The notes below the pieces were generated by a model. That model was not told the DNA's origin and searched no databases. It was given only the letters and a program-made list of their open reading frames with translations. Shown piece by piece: positions 50,560-59,480 of a stretch of 64,000 nucleotides of DNA (the first letter of the stretch is position 1; the number at the start of each line of letters is the position of its first letter). The translations under genes and the position numbers were made by a program. The DNA is taken from NCBI GenBank assembly GCA_964439265.1, contig CAYTOA010000011.1, forward strand, positions 19,109-83,108. Direction: 5' to 3'. The DNA comes from JAGVPT01 sp964439265 (lineage in GTDB: Bacteria; Bacteroidota; Ignavibacteria; UBA10030; UBA8401).

Positions 50560-52269
50560 ATGAAAAAGAATTACAAGCTTTATCACGTACCCGATATTAC
50601 GTCCGTGCAAGATATGATCATCAAGTCGGCTGCACGGTACGGGGATAAGATCGCGCTTGAAGACCTGAAAGAAACACCGATTTCCAAAGTGACCTACCGT
50701 TCACTTCTCAAGAATATTCTTAAATTTGGTGTCGCGCTTAAGAGCCTCGGACTGAAAGAACGGAGCCACATTGCCGTTATTGGCGAGAATCGCGTCCAAT
50801 GGGGGATCTCGTATCTCTCTGCAATGTGTTTCAATTATGTTATCGTCCCTATCGACCGGAACCTGCCGATCAACGAAGTGCTCAATATCATCCACGAAGC
50901 GGATGTGTCCGCAATTGTCTTTTCCGATGCATTCGACTCCCTTTTCCGTGAGCGGCAGGCGTCGCTGAAAAATCTGAAGCACTATATCGGCATGGATATG
51001 TCTGCGGCGAAAGACGGATTCTATTCTATGAGGGAACTCATCGAGGCGAGTCCCGGGTGCAGTATAGAGAACATGCCGAAGATCGACCCCGGCAAAGAAT
51101 CCGAGATCATTTTTACGTCCGGGTCACTGGGAAGGGCGAAAGGCGTGATGCTGAGCCAGAAAAATATTGCTTCGAACCTTGCTGCAATGGTAGAGATGTT
51201 CTTTATCTATCCGGAGGACAGGTTCCTCTCCGTGCTTCCGATGCATCATACGTACGAATGCACATGCGGATTCCTCTGTCCTCTCTACGCCGGCGCGTCG
51301 GCGCATTATGCACGCTCATTGAAAACGGTCGTCGAAGACCTGCAAGCAGTGAAGGCGACGATGCTCCTGGGTGTGCCGCTCCTCTTTGATAAAATGTTCA
51401 AGCGAATTTACAGGACGATCAATGAAAAGAAAGTGACATCGTTCATTATTGGTCCGCTCATCAAAGTAAGCGATGTTGTCGAACGGGTCGGCTGGAAAAG
51501 CTTCAAGAAGCTCGTGTTCAAGGAAATTCATCGGCGCTTTGGCGGCTCTATCCGATGCTTTGTTGCCGGCGGCGCGGCGCAGGACCCGGTTGTTGCCCGG
51601 GGGCTCCGGGAATTCGGCTTCAATTTTGTCCAGGGATACGGGCTCACCGAGGCCTCGCCTCTACTCGCATTGAACCGGCTGGAAGAGTTTAAAGATGATG
51701 CGGCCGGATTGCCGCTGGCGTCCGTCGAACTGCTGATACATCAGCCCGACAGTGAGGGGGTCGGCGAGGTGTGGGCGAAGGGTGCGAACGTGATGATCGG
51801 CTATTACAAAAATGACTCGGCGACAAAGGATGCGTTTGAAGAAGGATGGTTTAAGACGGGAGATCTCGGCCGGATAGACGAGGATGGATTTCTTCACATT
51901 TGCGGCAGAAAGAAGAACGTCATCATCTCGAAGAGCGGCAAGAACGTGTATCCTGAAGAGGTTGAAGACGTTCTCAATCGCAGCCCGTTCGTCCTTGAGT
52001 CATACGTCTACGGTGAGGAGGATGTGAAGCTGGATGAAATAATTGCGGCGCAGATCGTCGTGGATGCCGAGGCATTTATAGAACTCTCTGAATCGAACGG
52101 CGTCAGGATCACTCCTGAGCTGATTCACGAGGTGATAGCAAACGAAGTGAAAAAGACGAATCTGGAATTGCCGGCGTTCAAGCAGATAAAAACATTCAAG
52201 ATCCGCGAGCAGGAGTTCGAAAAAACGACGACACAAAAAATTAAGCGGTATCTTGTGGGAAAAAACTAG
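50560..52269 (+). CDS. AMP-dependent acyl-CoA/acyl-ACP synthetase
   Basis: A 569-residue ANL-family adenylate-forming enzyme that activates a long-chain acid with ATP. Motifs are the P-loop-like IIFTSGSLGRAKGVMLS (unusual, as the family usually has TSGTTGxPKG), LPMHHTYECTCG, GYGLTEASPL, WFKTGDLGRIDEDGFLHICGR, KSGKNVYPEEVE and a C-terminal K in TTTQKIKRYL that closes on the adenylate. The first residues after the start, MKKNYKLYHVPDITSV, set the start at ATG 50560. The chain length of the substrate is not predictable. It converges with the PAP2 pair. Confidence 0.9.
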   Translation: MKKNYKLYHVPDITSVQDMIIKSAARYGDKIALEDLKETPISKVTYRSLLKNILKFGVALKSLGLKERSHIAVIGENRVQWGISYLSAMCFNYVIVPIDRNLPINEVLNIIHEADVSAIVFSDAFDSLFRERQASLKNLKHYIGMDMSAAKDGFYSMRELIEASPGCSIENMPKIDPGKESEIIFTSGSLGRAKGVMLSQKNIASNLAAMVEMFFIYPEDRFLSVLPMHHTYECTCGFLCPLYAGASAHYARSLKTVVEDLQAVKATMLLGVPLLFDKMFKRIYRTINEKKVTSFIIGPLIKVSDVVERVGWKSFKKLVFKEIHRRFGGSIRCFVAGGAAQDPVVARGLREFGFNFVQGYGLTEASPLLALNRLEEFKDDAAGLPLASVELLIHQPDSEGVGEVWAKGANVMIGYYKNDSATKDAFEEGWFKTGDLGRIDEDGFLHICGRKKNVIISKSGKNVYPEEVEDVLNRSPFVLESYVYGEEDVKLDEIIAAQIVVDAEAFIELSESNGVRITPELIHEVIANEVKKTNLELPAFKQIKTFKIREQEFEKTTTQKIKRYLVGKN

Positions 52270-52303
52270 AATGACCTCGGCGAAGCACCACGGTGATGGG
52301 GGG

Positions 52304-53338
52304 TCAGAAATGAAGGGATATGTTTAGACCGGCGGCGCCGGACGAGAATTCGGGTGCTAGACTGAGTTCATACGATTTCAGGCCGACTCGATTGTCCGCC
52401 CCGAGTTCTGGAATTTCGGGTCGGGCCGCAATGGATCCAAAAGAATATCCTAACGCAATTCCCAGCGGCAGATCGCTGTACCAATGCATGCCTTTGCTGA
52501 CCAGGCTGGCGCCAACGGCTCCCAACGTTAAATAGCTCAGGGGGCGCATCCATTCGACATCTGAAAAATTTGCATTCAACACCGCAAGCGATGCGGCTGT
52601 CGTGGCGATATGACCGGATGGAAAAGAGTAGTATCTCGGCTGATTGTGCTGATAGACGGAAATGCTCGGAAACGGACGTATCACTCCGCGCTGACTTGTC
52701 GCTGCAATCGGACTTTCCCTCCCAGAAATATGTTTCAACAGCTGTACGACGACACCCGTGGCAAGAATCGCTTCCGACATCTGGCTGGCGGTGCGAACCG
52801 TGCGCGAATCAGATGCAGCGAACCCGTATGCTGCCATCACCCCGATAAATCCAAATTCATACCTTCCGTCCCCAAGATCAACAAAACCAGTGTTCCATGT
52901 ACGGAGATGAGGATATTTATTCGCATACATATCCATGTCGCGGTAGGTTCTATTGTCTTCAAGATACAGGATGCCGGTAAGGCCCGCGACCCCCGCTATT
53001 GTCGGGATATTTTCGCTGCGAAAAGTATTTTTTACAAAGGACGACCAGTCGCGCGGGATGTTGGTAATCATGCTGTACCATTTCAGCGGAGAACTGGTTT
53101 CCTCATGCGTTACATTATCCGTGAGGGATGAGTATTGGTAATGATCAGGCCGATCATCAAAGAACTCGGTTTCTTGGATGGGGTCGGTCCCCTTAACATC
53201 GACTGTTGAATCGAGCACGATTGATTCAACAGTTCTTGACGGTAAGTTGCTGCCGTTCGCAATCGTTCCGCCCAATGTCATTCCTGTCATAGACAACAGA
53301 ACGAATCGCCGGAGGAAAGAGTGTCTGCTTGAGCGCAT
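52304..53338 (-). CDS. PAP2-family phosphatase, first of a tandem pair
   Basis: A 344-residue exported or membrane protein. The signal sequence is at about 1-30. The PAP2 region (about 205-310) contains LKHISGRESP, FPSGHIATTAASLAVL and GMHWYSDLPLGI. In the usual signature KX6RP - PSGH - SRX5HX3D the second R of the first box is Ser here and the SR of the third box is replaced, while PSGH and the HX3D are kept. Such enzymes cut phosphate from lipids or carrier phosphates in the envelope. It starts 9 bases after its paralogue and is co-transcribed with it. Confidence 0.85.
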   Translation of the reverse strand: MRSSRHSFLRRFVLLSMTGMTLGGTIANGSNLPSRTVESIVLDSTVDVKGTDPIQETEFFDDRPDHYQYSSLTDNVTHEETSSPLKWYSMITNIPRDWSSFVKNTFRSENIPTIAGVAGLTGILYLEDNRTYRDMDMYANKYPHLRTWNTGFVDLGDGRYEFGFIGVMAAYGFAASDSRTVRTASQMSEAILATGVVVQLLKHISGRESPIAATSQRGVIRPFPSISVYQHNQPRYYSFPSGHIATTAASLAVLNANFSDVEWMRPLSYLTLGAVGASLVSKGMHWYSDLPLGIALGYSFGSIAARPEIPELGADNRVGLKSYELSLAPEFSSGAAGLNISLHF

Positions 53339-53347
53339 GAATCGTTT

Positions 53348-54322
53348 CTAGTTTAGGTTGAGACTCATTCTAATACCGGCTCCTCCCGGAAGAAGGATCG
53401 GCTGCACACAAAGTGCGTGAGAATCATCCTTCCCAAAATTCGCGAGGTCATAACCCTCAGGGTGCGCCGCGATCATACCGAAAGTATAGCCGATCACCAA
53501 CCCGAGCGGATAATCGCTGTACCAATGAATTCCAATATTCACCATGGTCACCCCGATCGCGCCGACAATGACGTAACCGACAGGTCGAATCCATGTTATC
53601 TGCGGATAATTTTCTGCGATGACCACCACCGTAGAGATCGACGTGCAAAGATGTCCCGTCGGGAATGCATCATAATGAGGGACCTTCTTGGCATAATCAA
53701 ATTGGTTTGGAAAGAACCGCCAGACCCCGCCGGGAGCTGTTGAAACAAACGGACTTTCTCTCCCGGTGACATGTTTTATCAACTGCACAACAATTCCTCC
53801 GGAGAGGATCGCCTGGACAATTTCAGTTCCAGTCCGCAAAGATCGATTGTCGTCGAATGTCAGCCCGTAAAGGAGGTAAGCGCTGGCGAGCGCTGCCTGA
53901 GCGTCTCCTTGTCCGAAGTCAGTAATGAAATTGCTTACCGAACTGACCGTTGACGATTCTTTGTCCCACTTCTTCTGCGTTTGGTACGTCTGATTGTCGG
54001 TGGCCATCAGAATGCCCGTCATCGCGGCAATCGCTGAATATTCGACGATCTTGTCGCTGCGAAACGTTATGTGGTACCACTTTACCCAATCGCCTGGAAC
54101 GTTCGTCACCATCGAATGCCAGAGCGGCTTTCCGTCAGGGTTCTGCGGAAAGGGCTCCGCCGAGTGGGTCGAATCCGTTTGAGTTGATAGACTGTCAGTG
54201 ATTCCATCCGGACCGTCTAACGGCCTGCACGCCAATGTCGCCGAACATATCAATACAGCAGCCGTAATACTGGAGAATCTTGAGCTCGAACTTATTACTT
54301 TCAACCTTGAATCTGCCGTCAA
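53348..54322 (-). CDS. PAP2-family protein, second copy, PTGH variant
   Basis: A 324-residue protein. The N-terminus ends TLACRP, a plausible lipobox (Cys32 region). The PAP2 region (about 180-295) has IKHVTGRESP, AFPTGHLCTSIS and GIHWYSDYPLG. The usual PSGH box reads PTGH and the third box lacks its SR, so catalytic efficiency is uncertain; the HWYSD half is identical in shape to the neighbouring copy. The two genes clearly arose by tandem duplication. It is the first gene of the minus-strand unit, 9 bases before the PSGH copy, behind the promoter at 54363-54391. Confidence 0.85.
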   Translation of the reverse strand: MTADSRLKVISSSSRFSSITAAVLICSATLACRPLDGPDGITDSLSTQTDSTHSAEPFPQNPDGKPLWHSMVTNVPGDWVKWYHITFRSDKIVEYSAIAAMTGILMATDNQTYQTQKKWDKESSTVSSVSNFITDFGQGDAQAALASAYLLYGLTFDDNRSLRTGTEIVQAILSGGIVVQLIKHVTGRESPFVSTAPGGVWRFFPNQFDYAKKVPHYDAFPTGHLCTSISTVVVIAENYPQITWIRPVGYVIVGAIGVTMVNIGIHWYSDYPLGLVIGYTFGMIAAHPEGYDLANFGKDDSHALCVQPILLPGGAGIRMSLNLN

Positions 54323-54362
54323 TTAAAGAGGAATGGCACAGCCGTTTTCAGGAATGCATGAA

Positions 54363-54391
54363 AAAATACAAAATAAAAAAATAGGAAACAA
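54363..54391 (-). promoter_or_regulatory. Promoter of the PAP2 pair
   Basis: On the minus strand, TTGTTT (54391-54386), 17 bases and TATTTT (54368-54363) followed by TT. The start of the PAP2 operon would be about 34 bases before the gene at 54322. It lies in an A-rich patch, so chance similarity is possible. Confidence 0.55.
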
Positions 54392-54449
54392 TATGCTCAG
54401 CATACGCTAGAGGGGTTGGAAGTATCGGCTTTACCTCATCAAGGGAGGG

Positions 54450-54485
54450 TAATAGAATAAAGGCGGCAGAAGAATTGCCGCCTTT
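54450..54485 (-). terminator. Terminator of the PDZ protein gene
   Basis: Perfect 10-bp stem AAAGGCGGCA (54459-54468) / TGCCGCCTTT (54476-54485), with loop GAAGAAT. On the minus strand it is followed by ATTCTATT. It ends the PDZ gene at 54505 and separates it from the PAP2 promoter. Confidence 0.85.
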
Positions 54486-54504
54486 ATCGGGGATGTTCGA
54501 CGTT

Positions 54505-55455
54505 CTATACGGTCACGTGCGTCATTGTTTCTCTGAAATGGTTGATCTGCATTTTCAGGTTGCGCATATCGGGTATGGATTCCAAGGATGGAATTCTGAG
54601 TTGGATCCCTTCTGGGCGAAATCCTTCAAGGTCCGGGACATTCTCAAAATGAAAATTGAACGATGATGGAGGATCGTCTGAATCCTCGATCTCAACGGTC
54701 AGCGTGGTATTCGAGCCTTTGCGCAGAACTTCAACCTGTACTTTGTCGCCTTCCTTCGTATCTTCAACTGCATCCGAAAGGTCCCGCAACTCTTCTATTG
54801 AGCTCTTGTTGATTTTTGTAATGACGTCTCCCGCCTTGAAGCCGGCTTTTGCTCCGGCGCTCTTCCTTTCTACACGTTCGACAAGCAGCCCTCTGCCGTT
54901 CGGCGCGCCAAAATATTCGCCGAGTTGTTCATTCAGTTCGGAGAGGTGCAGTCCCCATCGTGTCGCGGATCCGAAGAGGGCCATGTGTGGGGACGGAGGC
55001 ATTGGAGGAGCAAATGCAAATGCCGAGGCGTGATTGCTGCGCCGGGGTTTGCCGACAGAAATCGCGAGCGATTTCTTATCGTTGTCCCGGATAACGACGA
55101 TCGTGGTTTTGACACCCGGTTTCGATGTATGAACCGCGCGCAGAAGATCGCCCGCATCGTCAATCGTTTTGCCGTTGAATTCAACGATAACGTCTCCTTC
55201 TTTCACGCCCGCGGAATCTGCCGGGCTGTCGTCGAGGACGTCGTTCACATACACACCGTTTTCATCTTTCAGGTTCTTTTTCTTTGCCAGCTTCGACGTA
55301 ATATCCTGGATCGAAACTCCGAGCCAACCTCCCCGTTGATGGTCTGTGCTGCTGACCACCTCCACAGTTTCCTTCTTGTCTCCCGCGATCGCGCATGCAT
55401 TTGTGAAAAGCGGAGCACACACCAGAATCGCAAGAGAGAGTATCGTTTTTTTCAT
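54505..55455 (-). CDS. Periplasmic protein with two PDZ domains, no protease domain
   Basis: A 316-residue secreted protein with a signal peptide (about 1-24). PDZ domain one (about 42-130) has GGWLGVSIQDI and SPADSAGVKEGDVIVEFNGKTI. PDZ domain two (about 165-255) has GRGLLVERVERKSAGAKAGFKAGDVITKINKSSI. The serine protease domain that HtrA/DegQ proteins carry is missing, so this is a stand-alone PDZ adaptor or chaperone-like protein. AAGGAG precedes the ATG on the minus strand. It is followed by a strong terminator. No partner protease is visible in the window. Confidence 0.85.
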   Translation of the reverse strand: MKKTILSLAILVCAPLFTNACAIAGDKKETVEVVSSTDHQRGGWLGVSIQDITSKLAKKKNLKDENGVYVNDVLDDSPADSAGVKEGDVIVEFNGKTIDDAGDLLRAVHTSKPGVKTTIVVIRDNDKKSLAISVGKPRRSNHASAFAFAPPMPPSPHMALFGSATRWGLHLSELNEQLGEYFGAPNGRGLLVERVERKSAGAKAGFKAGDVITKINKSSIEELRDLSDAVEDTKEGDKVQVEVLRKGSNTTLTVEIEDSDDPPSSFNFHFENVPDLEGFRPEGIQLRIPSLESIPDMRNLKMQINHFRETMTHVTV

Positions 55456-55612
55456 GATACACTCCTTAAGAGATTAATAATGGTAAACCTTGCTTTGGCT
55501 CATCGTTCGGGTATATAGACGATACTGTGGCGGGATTGTTCCCGTCGGATACACTTTATATTTTCAATTTGCATTTTTACGATTCGTTCTCTTTTGTGCT
55601 TTATAAAAGCGC

Positions 55613-55637
55613 AAAGGCCGGCAAAACGCCGACCTTT
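55613..55637 (-). terminator. Terminator of pfkA
   Basis: Stem AAAGGCCGGC (55613-55622) / GCCGACCTTT (55628-55637) with one wobble pair. On the minus strand it is followed by GCGCTTTTATAA. It is located just after the pfkA stop at 55665. Confidence 0.8.
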
Positions 55638-55664
55638 GTAGAACGCCCCCTTGCCTTCGATTTT

Positions 55665-56774
55665 TCAATCCCCGAAACAAACTCCCAGATCTCGTCCAGT
55701 GAGAATTGTATCGCAGTCGAGAGGAACCGTCTTCATTCGATTCGTTGCTTCGACGAGGGGAACATACCGCACTGTTGGCGGGTCGAGCGCGACCATAACC
55801 CCCGATTTCCCTTCCTCCAATGCGCGCACCGCAGCGGCTCCGAAACGAAGCGAGATGAGCCGGTCGAACGTCGTCGGAGTTCCTCCTCGGAGCAAATGGC
55901 CCAGCACAACAACGCGCGTTTCCTTTCCGGTAATTTCCTGTATCTGATGTGCGACGGTTTCGCCGATTCCGCCCAGACGCTCTGCCCGTCCCAGTTCTTT
56001 CCCGATGACGGAAGTTTTTCCCCCGAGCGGCATTGCCCCTTCGGCGACGACGACGATCGAGAAATACCGGTGTTCCCTGTCGCGTTCCCTCACTTTTTCT
56101 GCGATCTTGGAGATATCATACGGGATTTCCGGAATGAGGATGACATCGGCCGTGCCCGATATTCCGCTGTTCAAAGCGATCCAGCCGGCGTAACGTCCCA
56201 TCACTTCGACGACCATCACTCTTTGATGTGCCTGCGCCGTTGAATGAAGCCGGTCAATGCATTCGGTCGCAAAGGAGACTGCCGTATCGAATCCGAAGGT
56301 GATGACCGTCTTGTCGAGATCGTTGTCGATCGTTTTAGGAACGCCGATAACGCGTAATCCCTTTTTCTCAAATTCATTCGCGATAGAGAGTGAGCCGTCC
56401 CCTCCAACCGCGATCAGCGCGTCGATCTTGTTCTTTTTAAATGCCTTCATGATTTCATCTGAACGGTCCCGTTCAAACCACTTGCCGTCCTTTCCCTTTG
56501 TCGGATATTTAAGCGGGTTCCCCTTGTTCGTCGTTCCCAGGACGGTGCCGCCGAGATGAGTAATGCCCCGAACCCTGTCGTGCGTGAGATGTATCAGTCC
56601 TCCCTCTGGGTATCGTTCCGGAAGAAATAATCCATTGTAGCCGTCGCGGATGCCGTAAACTTCCCAGCCTCGTTTCTCGGCCGACACTGCGACCGCGCGA
56701 ATGACGGCGTTAAGCCCGGGGGCGTCTCCGCCGCCGGTGTTGATTGCGATCCTTTTGATTTTGCTTTTGCTCAT
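55665..56774 (-). CDS. pfkA: 6-phosphofructokinase
   Basis: A 369-residue PfkA-family kinase that makes fructose 1,6-bisphosphate in glycolysis. It has TGGGDAPGLNAVIRA, ALIAVGGDGSLSIANEF, VPKTIDNDLDKT, the catalytic-region VVEVMGRYAGWIAL and the C-terminal RLGGTPTTFDR-like HLLRGGTPTTFDRLI. GGDGS has the Gly that marks ATP users, while PKTIDND has the Lys commonly found in pyrophosphate-dependent enzymes, so the phosphoryl donor is ambiguous. It is read away from the ABC operon. GGAGAG precedes the ATG on the minus strand. Confidence 0.93.
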   Translation of the reverse strand: MSKSKIKRIAINTGGGDAPGLNAVIRAVAVSAEKRGWEVYGIRDGYNGLFLPERYPEGGLIHLTHDRVRGITHLGGTVLGTTNKGNPLKYPTKGKDGKWFERDRSDEIMKAFKKNKIDALIAVGGDGSLSIANEFEKKGLRVIGVPKTIDNDLDKTVITFGFDTAVSFATECIDRLHSTAQAHQRVMVVEVMGRYAGWIALNSGISGTADVILIPEIPYDISKIAEKVRERDREHRYFSIVVVAEGAMPLGGKTSVIGKELGRAERLGGIGETVAHQIQEITGKETRVVVLGHLLRGGTPTTFDRLISLRFGAAAVRALEEGKSGVMVALDPPTVRYVPLVEATNRMKTVPLDCDTILTGRDLGVCFGD

Positions 56775-56864
56775 GAGGTCTCTCCGGTGGAAATATTGTC
56801 CGATTCTTGCAGCGGGTGAAGATGTTTATTTGATTACGTGAGTACATTGAGTCGTGAGAATGTA

Positions 56865-56893
56865 AAAATACGTTCCTGCAATTGCAACGGCAA
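56865..56893 (-). promoter_or_regulatory. Promoter of pfkA
   Basis: On the minus strand, TTGCCG (56893-56888), 17 bases and TATTTT (56870-56865) followed by TA. The leader to pfkA would be about 84 bases. Confidence 0.55.
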
Positions 56894-56975
56894 AGATTGT
56901 GGCGGGAGAACGGTCTTGAATTTCTATAACGCTTTATTTACATTCTTCCACCATAATGGACGGTACATTGTCCAA

Positions 56976-57004
56976 TTGACGGATCCTTCGTTTTGACATA
57001 TCTT
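56976..57004 (+). promoter_or_regulatory. Promoter of the sugar ABC transporter operon
   Basis: TTGACG (56976-56981), 17 bases and TATCTT (56999-57004) followed by TC. A second TTGACA at 56993-56998 lies inside the spacer but lacks a matching -10. The leader would be about 26 bases. Confidence 0.6.
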
Positions 57005-57036
57005 TCATACTGAAAAGAAGAGAGACAAATTCAATT

Positions 57037-57969
57037 ATGAGAAAAAGTGCGGTGGTAGTACTCATTGTCGTTTGCTGCGTCCTCGGAAGTTCATCCTGCG
57101 GGAAAAAGGCGGAGGAGCAGAAACATACAAAGGTGATCGGGGTGACGCTTTTGACGCGCGGACACATGTTCTATAAAGATCTCGAGGAAGGGCTTCGAAC
57201 AGAGGCTGCGAAGGACGATTACCAATTGATCGTGACTGCTGCCGAATTCGATATTGGGAAACAGATCGCGCAGATAGAAGATTTTGTCTCACGAAAAGTG
57301 GATGCGATTATCGTGTGTCCGGTCGACTCAAAGGGGGTCGGCAGCGGCATTAAGAAAGCGAACGATGCAAAGATCCCGGTCTTTACTGCGGACATCGCGG
57401 CGCTTGACGGGATCGTTGTGAGTCATATTGCATCCGACAACGAGCTGGGAGGGAGGCGGGCTGGCGAATATCTCGCAAAGCTCCTGAAAGGAAGCGGAAA
57501 AGTTGCCATTATCGACCAGCCGATCCTCACCTCCGTCCTCGACCGCGTTGCAGGTCTTAAGAGCGCGCTCGGTAAATATCCCGGCATCAAACTGGTTTCA
57601 GACGTGAACGGGGACGGAGTCCGCGACAGGTCGCTGGAAGCGGCATCCGACGTTCTTCAGGCTCACCCGGACATCAACGGGATATTTGGGATCAACGACG
57701 AGTCCGCTCTGGGTGCGCTGGACGCTGTTCTTGCGTTCAAAAGAATGAACATCGTCATCGTAGGTTACGATGCCACACCTCCGGCCGTTGACGCCATCCT
57801 CAAAGACTCTCCTTTAAAGGCCGATGTTATTCAGTATCCGAAGAAAATAGGCGCGGCAACGATATCCACCATCAAACAGTACTTCTCAGGAGCGGCGGTC
57901 CAAAAGCGCTACGCCGTTGAAGTCGGTATTGTCGACAAAGAAGCTTTGCAGAAGACACCATCGCCGTAA
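57037..57969 (+). CDS. Sugar ABC transporter substrate-binding lipoprotein (RbsB-like)
   Basis: A 310-residue periplasmic-binding-protein-fold lipoprotein. The signal region ends VLGSSSCGK (Cys21). After that, VIGVTLLTRGHMFYKDLEEGL and later VDAIIVCPVDSKGVGSGIKKA, HIASDNELGGRRAGEYLAKLL and GIFGINDESALGALDAV match type I binding proteins of the ribose/galactose group. It would deliver a sugar to the permease encoded two genes downstream. The three ABC genes are tightly spaced or overlapping. Confidence 0.92.
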   Translation: MRKSAVVVLIVVCCVLGSSSCGKKAEEQKHTKVIGVTLLTRGHMFYKDLEEGLRTEAAKDDYQLIVTAAEFDIGKQIAQIEDFVSRKVDAIIVCPVDSKGVGSGIKKANDAKIPVFTADIAALDGIVVSHIASDNELGGRRAGEYLAKLLKGSGKVAIIDQPILTSVLDRVAGLKSALGKYPGIKLVSDVNGDGVRDRSLEAASDVLQAHPDINGIFGINDESALGALDAVLAFKRMNIVIVGYDATPPAVDAILKDSPLKADVIQYPKKIGAATISTIKQYFSGAAVQKRYAVEVGIVDKEALQKTPSP

Positions 57970-57971
57970 GT

Positions 57972-59480
57972 ATGCCCACACTTTTGCGATTGAGCGGGAT
58001 TTCCAAATCGTATCCCGGCGTTCGAGCGCTGGACGACGTTGGATTTGAATTGAACGCCGGGGAAGTCCATTGCCTTGTCGGCGAGAACGGCGCGGGCAAA
58101 TCGACTCTTATGAAGATCCTTTCAGGCGCGCTTTCACCCGAGGAAGGAAAAATCTTCATCGACGAAAAGGAAGCCGAGATCCATTCTCCATCCGACGCGC
58201 TGAATTACGGCATAGGAATAATTTACCAGGACTTCAAGCTCGTGCCCGAACTCTCGGTCGCTGAAAACATATTTCTCGGCAAGGAGCCGTTACGAAAGCC
58301 GTCTCCGTTCATCGATTACGCGAGGATGGACAGGGACGCACGGGTTCGGCTGGCGCAGCTGGGTGAGGAGCTTGATACAGCGCTTCCGGTACGGTCATTA
58401 AGCATCGCCCAGCAGCAGGTTGTTGAGATTGCCAAAGCGATCTCTCAAAAAGTGAGCATCCTCGCACTTGACGAACCCTCGGCGGCGCTTACCGAGAAGG
58501 AAATCATCAATCTTTATTCGATGATACGGAAGCTGACATCGGACGGGGTCGGTGTCATCTACATTTCACACCGGTTGGAGGAAATTTTTCAGATTGGAGA
58601 CCGCGTCACAGTGCTTCGCGATGGCAAAGTTGTTCGCACCTGTGCGATAGCAGACGCCGATAGGAAGAGCCTCATCCGATGGATGGTAGGTCGAGAGTTA
58701 GACGACGAGTATCCTCGCATCCGGTTGATGCGCGGTGAGGAATTGCTTCGTGTAGAGGATCTCAATTCGAGGATCCTTAACGGCATAAATTTTTCATTGC
58801 ACCGCGGAGAAATTCTCGGTTTTGCAGGATTGGTGGGGGCGGGGCGCACCGAGCTGGCCCGCGTAATCTTTGGAGCCGACGCAAAAGAGTTGGGCAAGAT
58901 GTTTCTTCAAGGAGTAGAAATCAACCCGCGTTCTCCACGCGAGGCGATAGACCTCGGCATTGGGCTCCTGACAGAAGATCGGAACCGCCTCGGGCTTATC
59001 CCGGAAATGAATGTTGTCGAAAACATCTCTCTCTCAAGCCTCGCCGCTCTGATGCGAGGCGCATTCATTGATGCTCTGAAGGAATCGACGCAAACTGAGT
59101 TATTGATAGAACGGCTTCATATCAAGACGCCGCGCGGGCATGAGCCGGTTGAGAATCTCAGCGGCGGCAACAGGCAAAAAGTGATCCTCGCGCGGTGGTT
59201 GATGACAAAATCGAAAGTGCTGATTTTTGACGAGCCGACCGCCGGAATCGACGTCGGCGCGAAGCACGAGATTTACACGTTGATAGGGAAACTCGCCAGC
59301 GAAGGAGTCGGTATCGTTATGATCTCCTCCGATCTCGTCGAGCTTCTGGGGGTCTGCAGCAGAATCATTGTCATGCATGACGGATGCATCACCGGCGAGT
59401 TGCAGCACGATGAGGCGACACAGGAAAAAATAATGGCGCTCGCAATGCTTACGCCGGCAGAGGTGCATCGTGAAGTCTGA
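57972..59480 (+). CDS. Sugar ABC transporter duplicated ATP-binding protein (RbsA-like)
   Basis: A 502-residue protein of two fused ATPase domains. Domain one has Walker A GENGAGKSTLMKILSG, signature-region SIAQQQVVEIAKAI and Walker B ILALDEPSAALTEKE. Domain two has a degenerate Walker A LVGAGRTELARVIFG, the signature LSGGNRQKVILARWLM and LIFDEPTAGIDVGAK. This is the CUT2-type arrangement of ribose, xylose and galactose transporters. It starts 2 bases after the binding-protein stop, and its last 11 bases overlap the permease gene. Confidence 0.95.
   Translation: MPTLLRLSGISKSYPGVRALDDVGFELNAGEVHCLVGENGAGKSTLMKILSGALSPEEGKIFIDEKEAEIHSPSDALNYGIGIIYQDFKLVPELSVAENIFLGKEPLRKPSPFIDYARMDRDARVRLAQLGEELDTALPVRSLSIAQQQVVEIAKAISQKVSILALDEPSAALTEKEIINLYSMIRKLTSDGVGVIYISHRLEEIFQIGDRVTVLRDGKVVRTCAIADADRKSLIRWMVGRELDDEYPRIRLMRGEELLRVEDLNSRILNGINFSLHRGEILGFAGLVGAGRTELARVIFGADAKELGKMFLQGVEINPRSPREAIDLGIGLLTEDRNRLGLIPEMNVVENISLSSLAALMRGAFIDALKESTQTELLIERLHIKTPRGHEPVENLSGGNRQKVILARWLMTKSKVLIFDEPTAGIDVGAKHEIYTLIGKLASEGVGIVMISSDLVELLGVCSRIIVMHDGCITGELQHDEATQEKIMALAMLTPAEVHREV

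Noticed and set aside
52610..53131. A 173-residue plus-strand frame across the PAP2 gene
   Set aside because: Antisense to a conserved phosphatase domain and cysteine/arginine-rich in the way typical of shadow frames.
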